Notes: generated by a model not told the origin, from the letters alone. Positions 1-10,168 are shown, counted from the stretch's first letter. The stretch: 64,000 bases of DNA from Microcoleus sp. LEGE 07076 (GCF_015207455.1 NZ_JADEWV010000003.1:1-64000), one strand, 5' to 3'. A program made the numbers and translations.

Positions 1-86
1 CACAAGAACAATAAAGATTGCAAGTTATTTAATTCTCATTCCTAAGAGCGCGTTCGGCTTCGCCTTCGCGGTTTATTCGATTTTAA

Positions 87-180
87 GCTGTTGCGGCATT
101 TAATTCTATATCAAAAAAAATTAAACAATGAGTAGGGTGTCCCGCCTGCGGAGAATATGCAGTTTAAATGCCGCAACAGC
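87..180. repeat. Inverted-repeat element, 17-bp perfect arms
   Basis: Positions 87-103 and 164-180 are exact inverted repeats (GCTGTTGCGGCATTTAA and its complement) around a 60-nt AT-rich centre. No coding frame is visible. It could be a small non-autonomous element or a long-loop hairpin downstream of the minus-strand gene that follows. Confidence 0.6.
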
Positions 181-219
181 ATAGTTTTTCCCAGGTTTTT
201 ATGTTTTGGTATTTTTCGG

Positions 220-552
220 TCAATCTTCTTCGGCAAAAAAGCTTTTGTAAGCAATCAAAGCAATTACCCCAACTATCAGTGCAGTTGCTAACCAAGATGC
301 GATGCGAACTGTAATTACAACAGTAATAACAATGCCTGTAAATTGAGCGGCGGCTAATATCTTTCGGCGACGCTGTTTGATTTGACTGTTAGGTTTGCTA
401 TCTTGTTCTTCGTCGTAGTTGCTGGTTAGATATGCTGGCACTGAACGGTCGATTTCTGCTGCTAATTCGCTGAGCAAAAACTCTTGTTGGCGCTTCCGCA
501 TTTCTTGTTTTTTGTGCCGGAGTTCTCGGGCTTTTTGGTCGGGGTAATTCAT
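220..552 (-). CDS. Small membrane protein of unknown function
   Basis: 110 residues. The N-terminal half is highly charged and probably helical (Lys/Arg/Glu/Gln-rich, residues 1-50). Residues about 68-105 form one or two hydrophobic segments with a short turn, ending in an acidic tail (FFAEED). This suggests a cytoplasmic coiled head on a membrane hairpin. I do not recognise the family. Nothing upstream or downstream indicates an operon; the nearest gene on the same strand starts about 0.8 kb away. Confidence 0.6.
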   Translation of the reverse strand: MNYPDQKARELRHKKQEMRKRQQEFLLSELAAEIDRSVPAYLTSNYDEEQDSKPNSQIKQRRRKILAAAQFTGIVITVVITVRIASWLATALIVGVIALIAYKSFFAEED

Positions 553-636
553 AAAATTTACCCGGTTTTCCAGGAGTTATTATTAATATTGTGCCGCTAT
601 AAGTGCGGTAGCATCTCAATTTGGGGCTGAAATTCA

Positions 637-681
637 GAACTTTTGAGGTGCTTGCAAGACTCGCCAGCACCTCAAAAGTTC
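637..681. repeat. 16-bp perfect hairpin
   Basis: Positions 637-652 (GAACTTTTGAGGTGCT) and 666-681 are perfectly complementary with a 13-nt loop. It lies between the minus-strand pentapeptide gene and the small membrane gene, so it could act as a terminator for the former, although there is no clear T-run. The remainder of 553-867 shows no gene. Confidence 0.5.
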
Positions 682-867
682 TTATGCTCGCACTCGGAAA
701 AAATATGTTTTACCAAAATTAGATATTTCCATAGGTTATATACAACTGTAACTCACTTTTTCAGCGGTGTCGAGAGATGTTAAGAATATTTTAAAATGGC
801 GGTTGCTGAAGAGGGATAGCTGTGCGGCGGGCACTAGCCGATCGCCCAACTGCGGCGCTGCGAGTCG

Positions 868-1395
868 TCAATATCCTTCGGGGCTGATGGTAGTGCGATC
901 GCACTCAGCTTCCGACAAATCAGCCAAGCGCGATCGAAATAAGTTGCAGCCAGCTAATTGAGCTTTAGTTAACTTTGCTTTCTCCAAATTAGCTCTGCTC
1001 AAATCGGCATTGCTCAAATCGGCATTGCTCAAATCGGCATTGTACAAATCCGCACCTTGTAAATTAGCTTTTTGCAAATTAGCACCTTGCAAATTTGCGT
1101 GGCGCAAATTTGCTCTAGATAAATTTGCTCCTGACAAATTAGCTTCCGATAAGTTTGCTTGATAAAGTTGAATGTCGCCCAATTCAGCATCCTGCAACTG
1201 TGTTTTGTAAAGATTGGCTTGACTCAGATTTCCGTAGGGCAAATAAGCTTGCCTCAAAACGCTACCAGAAAGGTTTATTTCTGCCAAATCTGCTTGAAAT
1301 AAATTATTTTCACTGAGGTCAACTGCGTCAAAATTTCGCTTGCCTTCAGCATACTGACCGAGCAATTGCTCAGCGCTTAGCTTTTGCATTTTCAT
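868..1395 (-). CDS. Pentapeptide-repeat protein
   Basis: 175 residues. From about residue 35 to 150 the sequence follows the A(D/N)LXX pentapeptide pattern (ANLSGANLSRANLRHANLQ and so on), about twenty repeats, which fold as a right-handed quadrilateral beta-helix. The first 30 residues (LSAEQLLGQYAEGKRNFDAVDLS) are the usual short cyanobacterial lead-in. These proteins are cytoplasmic and abundant in cyanobacteria; the partner is normally unknown. The repeated codons make the DNA locally near-repetitive (AAATCGGCATTGCTC units near 1005-1035). Family assignment is firm, function is not. Confidence 0.9.
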   Translation of the reverse strand: MKMQKLSAEQLLGQYAEGKRNFDAVDLSENNLFQADLAEINLSGSVLRQAYLPYGNLSQANLYKTQLQDAELGDIQLYQANLSEANLSGANLSRANLRHANLQGANLQKANLQGADLYNADLSNADLSNADLSRANLEKAKLTKAQLAGCNLFRSRLADLSEAECDRTTISPEGY

Positions 1396-1618
1396 CTTTT
1401 TATGAGGACAGCTATTGCAGCCAATCTAGAATAATAATTAATGACGATCGCATTTGCGTATTTATACCTAAGCATTTTCTCATGTTAAGCTTGTGTAACA
1501 GCGAGCGCATTTTTTCTAAGATTTTTTTTATATTTGTAAATTTCTGCCTTGCTCGGTCAGTAAGCCGTCAGTAATGTCAAGATCGATAAAGAAACCACAG
1601 CCAATCCTCTACTGAAAT

Positions 1619-3157
1619 ATGCCAGAACTTCCTGTTTCCATTGCTGAACACTACCACCAACAGACGAAATACGACCCTGAAACCATTGCTGCCAAAAGCA
1701 GACAGCTAGATTGGACAGAGCAGCCAGTGCCGTTCAAAGAATATAAAATTGGGGCGTATTTTGACCTTAAGCCTTATCTAAAAGACCCCTCGGACGATCG
1801 CGACAGCGCGGCTGATGCCGGTTGGTGGCACCGCTTGTCGAGCTTGTTGCTGTGCAGCTACGGGTTGACGGCGAAGGTGCAGACGGTAGATGAGAGCTAT
1901 TTGTATTTGCGTGCGGCACCGTCGGCGGGCGGGCTCTACCCAGCCGAGGTTTATTTAATCTCCCGCGGCACACCGCATTTGCCTGCCGGACTCTACAATT
2001 ATCAGTGCAGAACTCATTCACTTGTTCATTTTTGGGACAGTCAAGTTTGGTCGGCGCTCCAAGCTGCTTGTTTCGGCTCGCCGGCGCTAGAAAATACTCA
2101 ACTGGCGATCGCCATTACCACTGTTTTCTTCCGTTCTTCTTGGCGTTACGAAGACCGAGCATACCGCAGGATTTTCCTCGACACAGGTCATTTATTGAGT
2201 AATATCGAGTTAGCTTGCGCCATCAACGATTACCGACCTCACTTGATTGGAGGATTCGCCGACGCAGCTATCAATGAATTACTGTACATCGACTCGGAGC
2301 AAGAAGGAGGGATTTGTGTAGTTGCGTTAGCCGACTTGCTAGATATCGACCAAAATTTACCCAAATTTAAAACAGCTTTGCCGGGAAAAACGACGACAGA
2401 TTACCCGAAATTTTCGGAGGGTCAACTGTTGGGACACCTCCACAAAGCGACACAGTTAGAATCAGATCCCACCGCTGCGGATGGCTGGAAATTTGATGAA
2501 AATGAAGGTGATTTAGAGGATAAATACAACTTTCCATTTTGTACTAAAGTTTCTACGGTAACTCCTTCAATTCCTTGGGGAGTCAACCTGGAAACTTTAG
2601 AAACCACTATGCTCAAAAGGCGTTCTACTCGTGCTTATACAGGTGCTTCTTTGAGCTTTGGCGAACTGCTAGCCTTGCTGGATTTTACTTACCAGCCGCA
2701 GCACTATATCGACCAAGGATTAGACGGTTATCCGGATTATTTCGATCTGAGTTTAATCGAGACTTTTATTGCGGTTTCGGGCGTGAACGGGTTGGAAGAA
2801 GGCTGTTATTATTACGCTCCGAAAGCTCAAGAATTGCGGCAAATTCGGTTTAAAAATTTCCGCAGGGATCTGCATTTTTTGTGTTTGGGGCAAGATTTGG
2901 GCAGAGATGCGGGGGCGCTGTTGTTTCACACGGCGGATTTGAACAGGGCTGTAGCAAAATATGGCGATCGAGTTTACCGATATTTGCACATGGACGCGGG
3001 TCATTTGGGCCAGCGGTTGAATTTAGCAGCGATTCAACTGCGTTTGGGTGTCAGCGGTATTGCGGGCTTTTTTGACGATCGCGTCAATGACGTTCTCGGT
3101 ATTCCTGCGAGCGAGGCCGTGCTTTATATTACAACTCTTGGAAGACCGCGATCGTGA
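1619..3157 (+). CDS. SagB/ThcOx-type dehydrogenase (double nitroreductase fold)
   Basis: 512 residues with two nitroreductase-like halves, about 55-290 and 310-512. The first contains RAAPSAGGLYPAEVYLI, the second RRSTRAYTG followed by HMDAGHLGQRLNLAA, both typical of the SagB-type FMN oxidoreductases. In biosynthetic clusters these enzymes oxidise thiazolines/oxazolines to thiazoles/oxazoles. Here there is no YcaO cyclodehydratase, precursor peptide or transporter nearby, so it is a stand-alone copy whose substrate is unknown. Duplicated-domain, stand-alone forms are common in cyanobacteria. The ATG at 1619 is the first in frame and begins the conserved N-terminal region. Confidence 0.85.
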   Translation: MPELPVSIAEHYHQQTKYDPETIAAKSRQLDWTEQPVPFKEYKIGAYFDLKPYLKDPSDDRDSAADAGWWHRLSSLLLCSYGLTAKVQTVDESYLYLRAAPSAGGLYPAEVYLISRGTPHLPAGLYNYQCRTHSLVHFWDSQVWSALQAACFGSPALENTQLAIAITTVFFRSSWRYEDRAYRRIFLDTGHLLSNIELACAINDYRPHLIGGFADAAINELLYIDSEQEGGICVVALADLLDIDQNLPKFKTALPGKTTTDYPKFSEGQLLGHLHKATQLESDPTAADGWKFDENEGDLEDKYNFPFCTKVSTVTPSIPWGVNLETLETTMLKRRSTRAYTGASLSFGELLALLDFTYQPQHYIDQGLDGYPDYFDLSLIETFIAVSGVNGLEEGCYYYAPKAQELRQIRFKNFRRDLHFLCLGQDLGRDAGALLFHTADLNRAVAKYGDRVYRYLHMDAGHLGQRLNLAAIQLRLGVSGIAGFFDDRVNDVLGIPASEAVLYITTLGRPRS

Positions 3158-3364
3158 GGATTAGTCAGTTGTTAGTTGTTATTTGTCAGTAGTATGGCTT
3201 CACTGAGTCTAGGCGCATCTAAATTTTACAGTCAAGTTTGATGAAATTAACATCTTGCACCATTTCCACAAGGAGTGAAATTATTGTGGGGTGTCGGGTG
3301 CGCCCTAAAAATACAACTTAAATGCGAGACAGCTTACCTATTCAATTTACTCTTTTTCCCATTG

Positions 3365-4750
3365 CTATTTCCCAATGCAAAATCTACTAAAAATTCTATC
3401 CAACACTGATTCTGTTACTTCTTCCCCCGTAACTTCTCCCAATGCTTGAATTGCACCGCGCAAATCTATTGTCCAAAAATCTAAGGGCAATTTGTTGCTA
3501 ATAGTATCCGTGCACTGTTCCAGAGAAATTTTGGCTCTGGTTAAGGCTGCTGCTTGCCGCTGGTTGATTGCTAAATCGGAGTTTGCGGCTTGCAAATTTC
3601 CCCGGCTGACGGCGTCTAAGATGGCTGTTTCTAAGTCTTCTATGCCTCGTTCTAGGGCGGCGGATGCGGTGACTGTAGGGTAAATTTTCGAGGAAAAAGG
3701 TAGTTCGGGGATTGTTTTTACTAGGTCGATTTTGTTGATGATTATAATTAGTTGGCGGTGTTTTACTTGTTCGTGAATTTCCCAATCGCCTTCTGTCCAA
3801 CCAGATTCTGCGTCTATTGTCAATAATACTAAATCGGCTTGTTTTGCTGCGGCGCGCGATCGCTCTACGCCAATTTTTTCTACCTTGTCTTCGGTTTCTC
3901 GAATTCCGGCAGTATCGAGCACTTGCACCGGAATGCCGCCCACAACTAGCTGCGATTCTACCACATCCCGGGTCGTTCCGGGCAAATCTGTGACGATCGC
4001 CCGATCGCTCTTACTCCACGCATTCAACAAACTCGACTTTCCCACATTCGGGCGACCCACTATCGCCACTTTCAAACCACTTCTCAACAATTCTCCGCGA
4101 TCCGCCGTCGCCAAAATTGTTGACAAGTCCGCCAAAACATGATTTATTTCCAAGCAAGTTTTAGCTTCATCTAAAGGCGGCAAATCTTCCTCAAAATCAA
4201 TTCTCGCCTCAATTTCTGCCAGCAAGTCCAAACAAGTTGTTCTTAATTTGCGAATCGGCTGAGCTAATTTTCCTTGCAACCCCGCCAAAGCACTTTGTGC
4301 AGCAGCCGGAGATTTGGCTCCTACCAAATCTGAAATGCTTTCAGCCTGAGTTAAATCGAGCCTCCCGTTTAAAAAAGCTCGCAGGGAAAACTCTCCCGGC
4401 TGTGCCAATCTCGCCCCGCTTTCCAAACACAACTGCAAGACTTGTTGGACTGCAATAATGCCGCCGTGACAGTGAAATTCCACTACATCTTCGCGAGTGA
4501 ATGAACGAGGCGCTTTCATAATTAACAGCAAAGCTTCATCGACTAATTCTTGAGTTTTGGGGTGGCGGATGTGGCCGTAAATAATGCGGTGAGAGTCCCA
4601 AATTTGCTTTCCTGGACTGCGAAACAGAGTTTCGGCAATTTTTAAGGCTGCGGAACCGGAAACTCGTACAATGCCGACGCTGCCTTGTTGGGGAACTATG
4701 GCGGTGGCGATCGCTGCGATCGTTCCTCCTTTGGTTAGTGATTCTGACAT
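3365..4750 (-). CDS. mnmE: tRNA-modification GTPase MnmE (TrmE)
   Basis: 461 residues, full family length. MnmE with MnmG builds the 5-carboxymethylaminomethyl group on wobble uridine 34 of tRNAs, using GTP and a folate one-carbon unit. The N-terminal folate-binding/dimer domain covers about 1-120, the helical domain is split, and the inserted G domain starts near 225: P-loop GRPNVGKSS at 232-240, then DTAGIRET and NKID. The protein ends in the conserved FCIGK with its essential cysteine. It stands alone, convergent with the SagB gene; MnmG is not in the window. Confidence 0.97.
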   Translation of the reverse strand: MSESLTKGGTIAAIATAIVPQQGSVGIVRVSGSAALKIAETLFRSPGKQIWDSHRIIYGHIRHPKTQELVDEALLLIMKAPRSFTREDVVEFHCHGGIIAVQQVLQLCLESGARLAQPGEFSLRAFLNGRLDLTQAESISDLVGAKSPAAAQSALAGLQGKLAQPIRKLRTTCLDLLAEIEARIDFEEDLPPLDEAKTCLEINHVLADLSTILATADRGELLRSGLKVAIVGRPNVGKSSLLNAWSKSDRAIVTDLPGTTRDVVESQLVVGGIPVQVLDTAGIRETEDKVEKIGVERSRAAAKQADLVLLTIDAESGWTEGDWEIHEQVKHRQLIIIINKIDLVKTIPELPFSSKIYPTVTASAALERGIEDLETAILDAVSRGNLQAANSDLAINQRQAAALTRAKISLEQCTDTISNKLPLDFWTIDLRGAIQALGEVTGEEVTESVLDRIFSRFCIGK

Positions 4751-5445
4751 TTTTATTGTTCACAGATTGAAAAGTTGTCTCAATTTCCTGTTTTTGAGTA
4801 TCAGGCAATTGCTTCTCGGTGTTCGAGGGTATAAATCAATACGGTGCAAAACGGGCAGATCCTGCCGGATTTTTGCTGCATACTCCCATTAAAAAAAGGG
4901 AGGACAAAAAGTTTATCTGGCGTCAACCCCTACTGCCGGAGGGATCGGGGGATGAGAGGGGGATGAGAGGGGGAATAAACAATTTTAACAATCGTGTATT
5001 AGGATATAAATATCTCGTTTGTAATTCAAGAAATCAAAACTACGGCCCTTTAGGAGAAGCGGCACGAGTTGCTGACTTGAAGGGTAGGGAATATTTTTTA
5101 AAATTTTTCCGGCGCTTAATTCCTCGCCGACTTCGAGAGACGGGATAACTTGAATTAAGGATTCAACCAGTTGTAAGTTTGTGTTAGTCAATCTGCGACC
5201 AGGTTGTTAAATTATACATATCTCATTAACAGGATAAACAATTTCAGCGAGTTTTTGCCAAGATATTAGAAGAGGGCGGCCGTCGCCCTTGACGCCCGAT
5301 CGCTAATCCGTTAGCGAATCTTGCAGAATACGATCGCCCGTTGACCCCCTGTCGGGGCGCGATCGAACTTAAATTACTTAGCCAAAAGTTTTGGCTATCC
5401 TGATTTCATGCGATAATCGAACATTAACAGGGTAGAGGGCAGAGC
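4751..5445. other. Long intergenic region
   Basis: About 700 bases between divergent mnmE and the first kinase-TPR gene. It holds one weak minus-strand reading frame (listed separately), a duplicated GGGGATGAGAGG stretch near 4949-4975, and HIP1-rich sequence near 5280-5370. No tRNA or other RNA gene was recognised. The region just before 5446 carries GGTAGAGGG, a plausible ribosome site. Confidence 0.5.
4985..5191 (-). pseudogene. Possible remnant of a small antitoxin-type gene
   Basis: 68 codons. The first about 25 residues (MTNTNLQLVESLIQVIPSLE) match the start commonly seen in small cyanobacterial proteins of the DUF2281-like antitoxin kind (a helical LIQxIxSLxxEE opening). After that the sequence diverges and looks like read-through of decayed DNA. 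No toxin gene lies downstream. I list it as a remnant with low confidence; it may be a chance frame. Confidence 0.3.
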
Positions 5446-7647
5446 ATGATTGGTCAACTTCTCGACAGACGTTACCGCATCATTAAAGTCACAGACTCAA
5501 GTGAGGTGGGAAACACTTATTTAGCAGCAGATACTCACCGTCCCGGGTATCCGCAATGCACGGTTAGAGAAATGCGGCTTGCCGGCACAAGTTCGCAAAC
5601 TCCAGAATTAGTCAAAGTTATATTTCAAAGAAACGCAGAAATAATTGAAGAATTGGGTAAATACGACAAAATCCCCGAATTATTGGCGTATTTTGAGGAA
5701 AATCAAAGTTTATACTTAATTCAAGAATTTATTGCCGGCTCGCCTTTAAGTCAAGAACTGATCCCGGGTGAAGCTTGGGCAGAAGATGAAGTAATTCCTC
5801 TGCTATCATCCATATTAGAAATTTTGGTGTTGATTCACTCCCAGGGCTTCATTCACCGCAAAATTCAACCAGACAGAACTATTAGGCGCGAGTCAGACGG
5901 GAAATTTGTGTTGGTTGACTTTAGCCTAGACAAAGAAATTAACCCGGAAGTGGCTAATTGTGATTTGCTGCTGGCGCAAACTTCGCCGAACTCTGTTAAA
6001 TCGTCTTTGGGAAAAAAAGAAAAGTTGGGGGTGCGGTCGCTATACGTGCCGATCGAACAATTGGAAGGCAACCCCCGTTACAATAGCGACATCTACGCTC
6101 TAGGTACGATCGCCCAGCTTGCAGTGACGGGACTTTCGCCCGAGGAACTCAGTGCCCTGAGAAAAAACAACACAGAAATTTCCTGGCGCAACCGGGCAAA
6201 TTGTTCGGCGGCTCTAGCAGATACGATCGATCGCATGGTGCACTCCGACTGCGAAGAACGCTATCAGGAAGCAGCCGAAGTTTTGGCAGACATCAAACAA
6301 ATTGCCGTAGAATTCGAGGCTGTTCCTTCGCCGGTCACCATCATCACTGACGCCTTGAGTAAACAGCCGAGACAGCGCCAAACCAGACTGCTGCTGTTGG
6401 CTGCAACGGCCGGGGCCTTAATTTTGACAGCAGGGATCGTTTACTTTTGGCAGAGTCAAAGTCCGGCGAGGGCAAAAGAATTGTTCGTCCGCGGCGTTGG
6501 AAAGGCGCAGCAAGGTGACAAAACAGGCGCGATCGCCGATTATACCCAAGCCATCGCCCTGAATGCCAGCGATGCCGAAACTTTCTACAAGCGCGCTAAC
6601 GCTCGCTACGACACGGGCGCAACCGACCAAGCAATACAGGATTACACCGAAGCAATTAAAGTCAATCCCAGCCACGCCAAAGCCATCTACAATCGAGGTC
6701 TGGCGCGCCTCGAAACCGGCGACAAGCGGGGGGCTGCGGAGGATTTTACCCAAGTATTGCGGCTGAGCCCTAGCGACGGCGATGCCTACTATCAGCGGGG
6801 TTTAGCTTACTACGATTTGGCAGACTACCCCCTGGCAATTGAAGACTACACTCAAGCAATTCGGCTCAATCCCAAGGATGCTACAGCTTACAGCAATCGG
6901 GGTTTAGCTCGATCGGCATCAGGCGACAAAACCGGAGCAATGGCAGATTTTACCCAAGCGATTCAAATTAGCCCCGAACAAGCTAGCGTTTACTACAGTC
7001 GCGGTCGATCGCGGTTTAATTTGGCAGATTATCAAGGAGCGATGGAAGATTATAGTAAGGCGATCGAATTGGAACCAGAACAAGCCGATGCTTATACCAA
7101 TCGGTGCAGCGCTTACTTAAATTTGGCAACCTACGACAAAGCGATTGAAGATTGTAGCCGAGCAATTCGCCTCGATCCCAAAGATGAAGCAGCTTACAAC
7201 AACCGCTGCATTGCTTATCTGAATTTAAAACAATTTCAAAAGGCCGGTGAAGATTGCAGTTTGGCGATCGGACTTAACGCCAACAATCCCAAAGCATACA
7301 GCAATCGAGGCTTAGCTCGCGAGGCTTCGGGAGACAAACTCGGGGCTGTGGAAGATTTTACTCAAGCAATTCGGCTCAATCCCAGCGATTCCGTAGCTTA
7401 CAGCAATCGCGCTACCCTCTACTCCGAACAAAAAAATTACCCTTTAGCGGTTGAAGATTTCGCTCAGTCGCTACGGCTCAACCCCAACAATGCTAGTGCT
7501 TTTTACAGCCGAGGCCTCGTCCGCCGCCAACTCAAAGATCCGGCTGGGGCGATCGAAGATTTTCAGAAAGCTGCAACGCTGTTTCTAGAACAAGGAAGAG
7601 CCGATGGTTACCAAAACGCACAAGCACAAATGAACGACCCTAAATAA
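5446..7647 (+). CDS. Pseudokinase-TPR membrane protein
   Basis: 733 residues: kinase-like domain about 10-285, one membrane segment near 315-337, then about eleven tetratricopeptide repeats to residue 725. The fold matches the active neighbour downstream, but the catalytic elements are gone: the glycine loop reads DSSEVGNT, the ATP lysine is Arg41, the HRD aspartate is Lys139 (HRKIQPDR), the catalytic-loop Asn is Arg144, and DFG is DFS (158-160). The alpha-C glutamate remains. I infer that it does not phosphorylate and instead serves as a membrane scaffold or allosteric partner. The frame is open throughout and the start has a GAGGG ribosome site, so it is not a decayed gene. Confidence 0.88.
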   Translation: MIGQLLDRRYRIIKVTDSSEVGNTYLAADTHRPGYPQCTVREMRLAGTSSQTPELVKVIFQRNAEIIEELGKYDKIPELLAYFEENQSLYLIQEFIAGSPLSQELIPGEAWAEDEVIPLLSSILEILVLIHSQGFIHRKIQPDRTIRRESDGKFVLVDFSLDKEINPEVANCDLLLAQTSPNSVKSSLGKKEKLGVRSLYVPIEQLEGNPRYNSDIYALGTIAQLAVTGLSPEELSALRKNNTEISWRNRANCSAALADTIDRMVHSDCEERYQEAAEVLADIKQIAVEFEAVPSPVTIITDALSKQPRQRQTRLLLLAATAGALILTAGIVYFWQSQSPARAKELFVRGVGKAQQGDKTGAIADYTQAIALNASDAETFYKRANARYDTGATDQAIQDYTEAIKVNPSHAKAIYNRGLARLETGDKRGAAEDFTQVLRLSPSDGDAYYQRGLAYYDLADYPLAIEDYTQAIRLNPKDATAYSNRGLARSASGDKTGAMADFTQAIQISPEQASVYYSRGRSRFNLADYQGAMEDYSKAIELEPEQADAYTNRCSAYLNLATYDKAIEDCSRAIRLDPKDEAAYNNRCIAYLNLKQFQKAGEDCSLAIGLNANNPKAYSNRGLAREASGDKLGAVEDFTQAIRLNPSDSVAYSNRATLYSEQKNYPLAVEDFAQSLRLNPNNASAFYSRGLVRRQLKDPAGAIEDFQKAATLFLEQGRADGYQNAQAQMNDPK

Positions 7648-7788
7648 ACTATTAATCATCAGCGAGCAGTCATCAGTCATCAGCCATTATAAAAAATGAA
7701 AAAACCTGAAGGAAGAAGCAAGAAGCCAAAATTAAAACTTCCCCATTCCCCATTGCCCATTCCCCATTACCCATTCCCAATTATCGAT

Positions 7789-9978
7789 ATGAACATGGTT
7801 GGTCAACTTTTAGACAGGCGCTATCGCGTAGTGCAAATTCTAAGTTCAGGAGCTTTCGGACAAACTTATTTAGCTGTCGATACTCGCCGTCCCGGCCACC
7901 CTCAATGTGTAGTCAAACAACTGCGCCCTCCCAGCAACACTTCCTCAGTCCTCAAAACAGCTTACCGCTTATTTAAACAAGAAGCAGAAATATTAGAAAA
8001 ACTGGGAAAACACAATCAGATTCCATTTTTGCTCGCTTATTTTGAAGAAGGAAATCAATTTTATTTGGTGGAAGAGTTTATTCCCGGACACGCCCTAAAT
8101 CGGGAAATTATGGCGGGTCAACCTTGGCGGGAAGAACGAGTAGTGTCTTTGTTGGAAGAAGTGTTACAACTGCTCGCATTCGTACACTCTCAAGGAGTGA
8201 TTCACCGCGATGTTAATCCCTCCAACTTAATCCGCCGCAAACCAGACGGTAAATTAGTTTTAATTGACTTCGGCTCGGTTAAAGAAGTTGCCAATCACGT
8301 TACCGAGTATGATACAGAATTTCCGCGTACCATTGCGACGGGAACTCCGGCTTATATGCCGATCGAACAATTTCAAGGCAACCCCCAATTTAGCAGCGAT
8401 CTTTATGCAGTAGGGATGATGGCGATCCAAGCTATCACGGGTTTGCCCGGTACCGATTTGCCAAAATTGCAAGATCCGAATCCTTCTCACACGGGGGAAA
8501 TTGTTTGGCGAAACCGATCTCAATGTTCTCCGGGACTGGCAAATATCATTGACAAAATGGTATGTCACCAATTTGGCAAACGCTATCAATCGGCTGACGA
8601 AGTTTTGGCAGCTCTCGGCAAGCTGACGCACCGCCAAGAGCCTCATACGGCTCAAAAGAAAAGTATGGCTCCTAGTTTACTCTTTGCTCATAGTTTTGCG
8701 TCACGTTTGGGAAGTCGGTTTTGGTGGGCGATCTTGGCTGGATTGGGGGCGATCGCTCTGGTATTTATGTTTAATTATTGCAGCCGCCCGAATCCAACTA
8801 AAGCTAAGGAATATTACGAACTGGGAGTAGAAAAATCTCGCAATCAAGATGCGGCGGCAGCTTTGGAGGCTTTTAATAGATCAATTAAATTAAATCCTAA
8901 CAATCCTGATAGCTTTTATCGGCGGGGGAATGCTAATTACGATTTAAAAAAATATCAAGAAGCAATTGCCGATTATTCTCGGGCGATCGCTCTCGATCCT
9001 AAAAATTTTAAGGCTTATTTTAACCGGGGGCTAGCCCGTAACGATTTTAACGACAAGCGCGGGGCGATTGAGGATTACACTCAGGTACTGAATCTACAGC
9101 CCAACGATGTTGAGACATATTATGAAAGAGGAGTTACATATTTAGAACTGCAAGATTACAAAATGGCAATTCAGGATTTTACTGAAGTAATTCGGCTGCA
9201 GCCAAAGCTTGTTAAAGCTTATCATTCGCGGGGGTTGGCTCGCGCTGGTAACGCAGATTTGCAGGGGGCGATTGGAGATTATACTGAAGCAATTAAACTC
9301 GACGATCAAAATGTTGATGCTTTTTACAGTCGGGGGAGAGCTCGCTTTCACCTAGGAGATTATCAGGGAGCTTTGGCGGATTATTCTCAGGTAATTGCGA
9401 TCGATCCCAAGAGTGGAGATGCTTACGCTAATCGTTGCAGCACGCAGTTGAATTTGGGAGCGCATCAAGCGGCAATTGACGATTGCACTCAGGCTATTTC
9501 GCTGAGCGAGGAAGATGGGATTCCTTACAACAATCGCTGCATTGCTTATTTAAATTTGAAGGATTATCCGAAAGCAATTGCCGATTGCACTCAAGCGGTG
9601 ACAATAAATCCGAACAATTATAATGCTTTGAGCAATCGCGGTTTGGCTCGTAACGCAGGGGGAGATGCCCAGGGGGCGATCGCCGATTTTACCGCAGCAA
9701 TCGGCCTCAATCCCAACGATGCAGAAGCTTACGCCAATCGGGCGAAGGTTTACCAACAGTTAAATAATTACAATAGTGCGATCGGCGATTACGTACAAGC
9801 AATTCGGCTCAATCCGAATTATGCAGCAGCTTACTACGGTAGAGGAATGGTTCGCCGCTCCTTGGGAGACAAAGCAGGAGCAATTAGCGACTTTGAAAAA
9901 GCGGGCAAAATTTTTCTCGATCAAGGACTTACCGGCGGTTACAAAGACGCACAATTTGAAATTGAAAAACTAAAATAA
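7789..9978 (+). CDS. Serine/threonine protein kinase with TPR repeats
   Basis: About 729 residues. The kinase domain (about 12-290) has an intact glycine loop (SSGAFGQTY), Lys43 (VVKQL), HRDVNPSNL with Asp141 and Asn146, and DFG at 160-162. A membrane segment near 320-340 follows, then TPR repeats to the C-terminus. It is a Hanks-type membrane kinase whose external or cytoplasmic TPR array probably binds partners or substrates. I start it at 7789 (or 7795, MVGQ, which aligns with the paralogue's MIGQ). The open frame continues up to 7696, but that part encodes translated CCCCATT heptamer repeat and is unlikely to be protein. It lies 141 bases after the pseudokinase paralogue, same strand. Confidence 0.92.
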   Translation: MNMVGQLLDRRYRVVQILSSGAFGQTYLAVDTRRPGHPQCVVKQLRPPSNTSSVLKTAYRLFKQEAEILEKLGKHNQIPFLLAYFEEGNQFYLVEEFIPGHALNREIMAGQPWREERVVSLLEEVLQLLAFVHSQGVIHRDVNPSNLIRRKPDGKLVLIDFGSVKEVANHVTEYDTEFPRTIATGTPAYMPIEQFQGNPQFSSDLYAVGMMAIQAITGLPGTDLPKLQDPNPSHTGEIVWRNRSQCSPGLANIIDKMVCHQFGKRYQSADEVLAALGKLTHRQEPHTAQKKSMAPSLLFAHSFASRLGSRFWWAILAGLGAIALVFMFNYCSRPNPTKAKEYYELGVEKSRNQDAAAALEAFNRSIKLNPNNPDSFYRRGNANYDLKKYQEAIADYSRAIALDPKNFKAYFNRGLARNDFNDKRGAIEDYTQVLNLQPNDVETYYERGVTYLELQDYKMAIQDFTEVIRLQPKLVKAYHSRGLARAGNADLQGAIGDYTEAIKLDDQNVDAFYSRGRARFHLGDYQGALADYSQVIAIDPKSGDAYANRCSTQLNLGAHQAAIDDCTQAISLSEEDGIPYNNRCIAYLNLKDYPKAIADCTQAVTINPNNYNALSNRGLARNAGGDAQGAIADFTAAIGLNPNDAEAYANRAKVYQQLNNYNSAIGDYVQAIRLNPNYAAAYYGRGMVRRSLGDKAGAISDFEKAGKIFLDQGLTGGYKDAQFEIEKLK

Positions 9979-10168
9979 TCATCAGTCATTAGTCATTAGT
10001 CATTAGTTGTTTGTTATTGGTTATTGGTTATTGGTTATTTGTTGTTTGTTACGAATTTCCAATTTCCAATTTCCAATTCTCAATTGCCAATAACAAATAA
10101 CAGCTAACAGTCAACAGTCAACAATGCCCCATGCCCCATCCCTCCGCTTCGCGCTCGCCCAATTCCCT
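9979..10168. repeat. Heptamer-type short tandem repeats
   Basis: Runs of AGTCATT and TTATTGG/TTATTTG heptamers, then TTCCAATTTCC repeats. These are the short tandemly repeated repetitive sequences typical of filamentous cyanobacterial intergenic DNA. No gene is visible here. Confidence 0.7.

Noticed and set aside
767-961. 64-codon plus-strand frame
   Set aside because: Overlaps the end of the pentapeptide gene on the other strand and has no family likeness.
4819-5148. 109-codon plus-strand frame in the mnmE upstream gap
   Set aside because: Covers repetitive GGATGAGAGG DNA and the opposite strand of a better remnant; composition is not protein-like.
7696-7788. N-terminal extension of the active kinase
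   Set aside because: Encodes translated CCCCATT heptamer repeat; homology with the paralogue begins at MVGQLLDRRYR.
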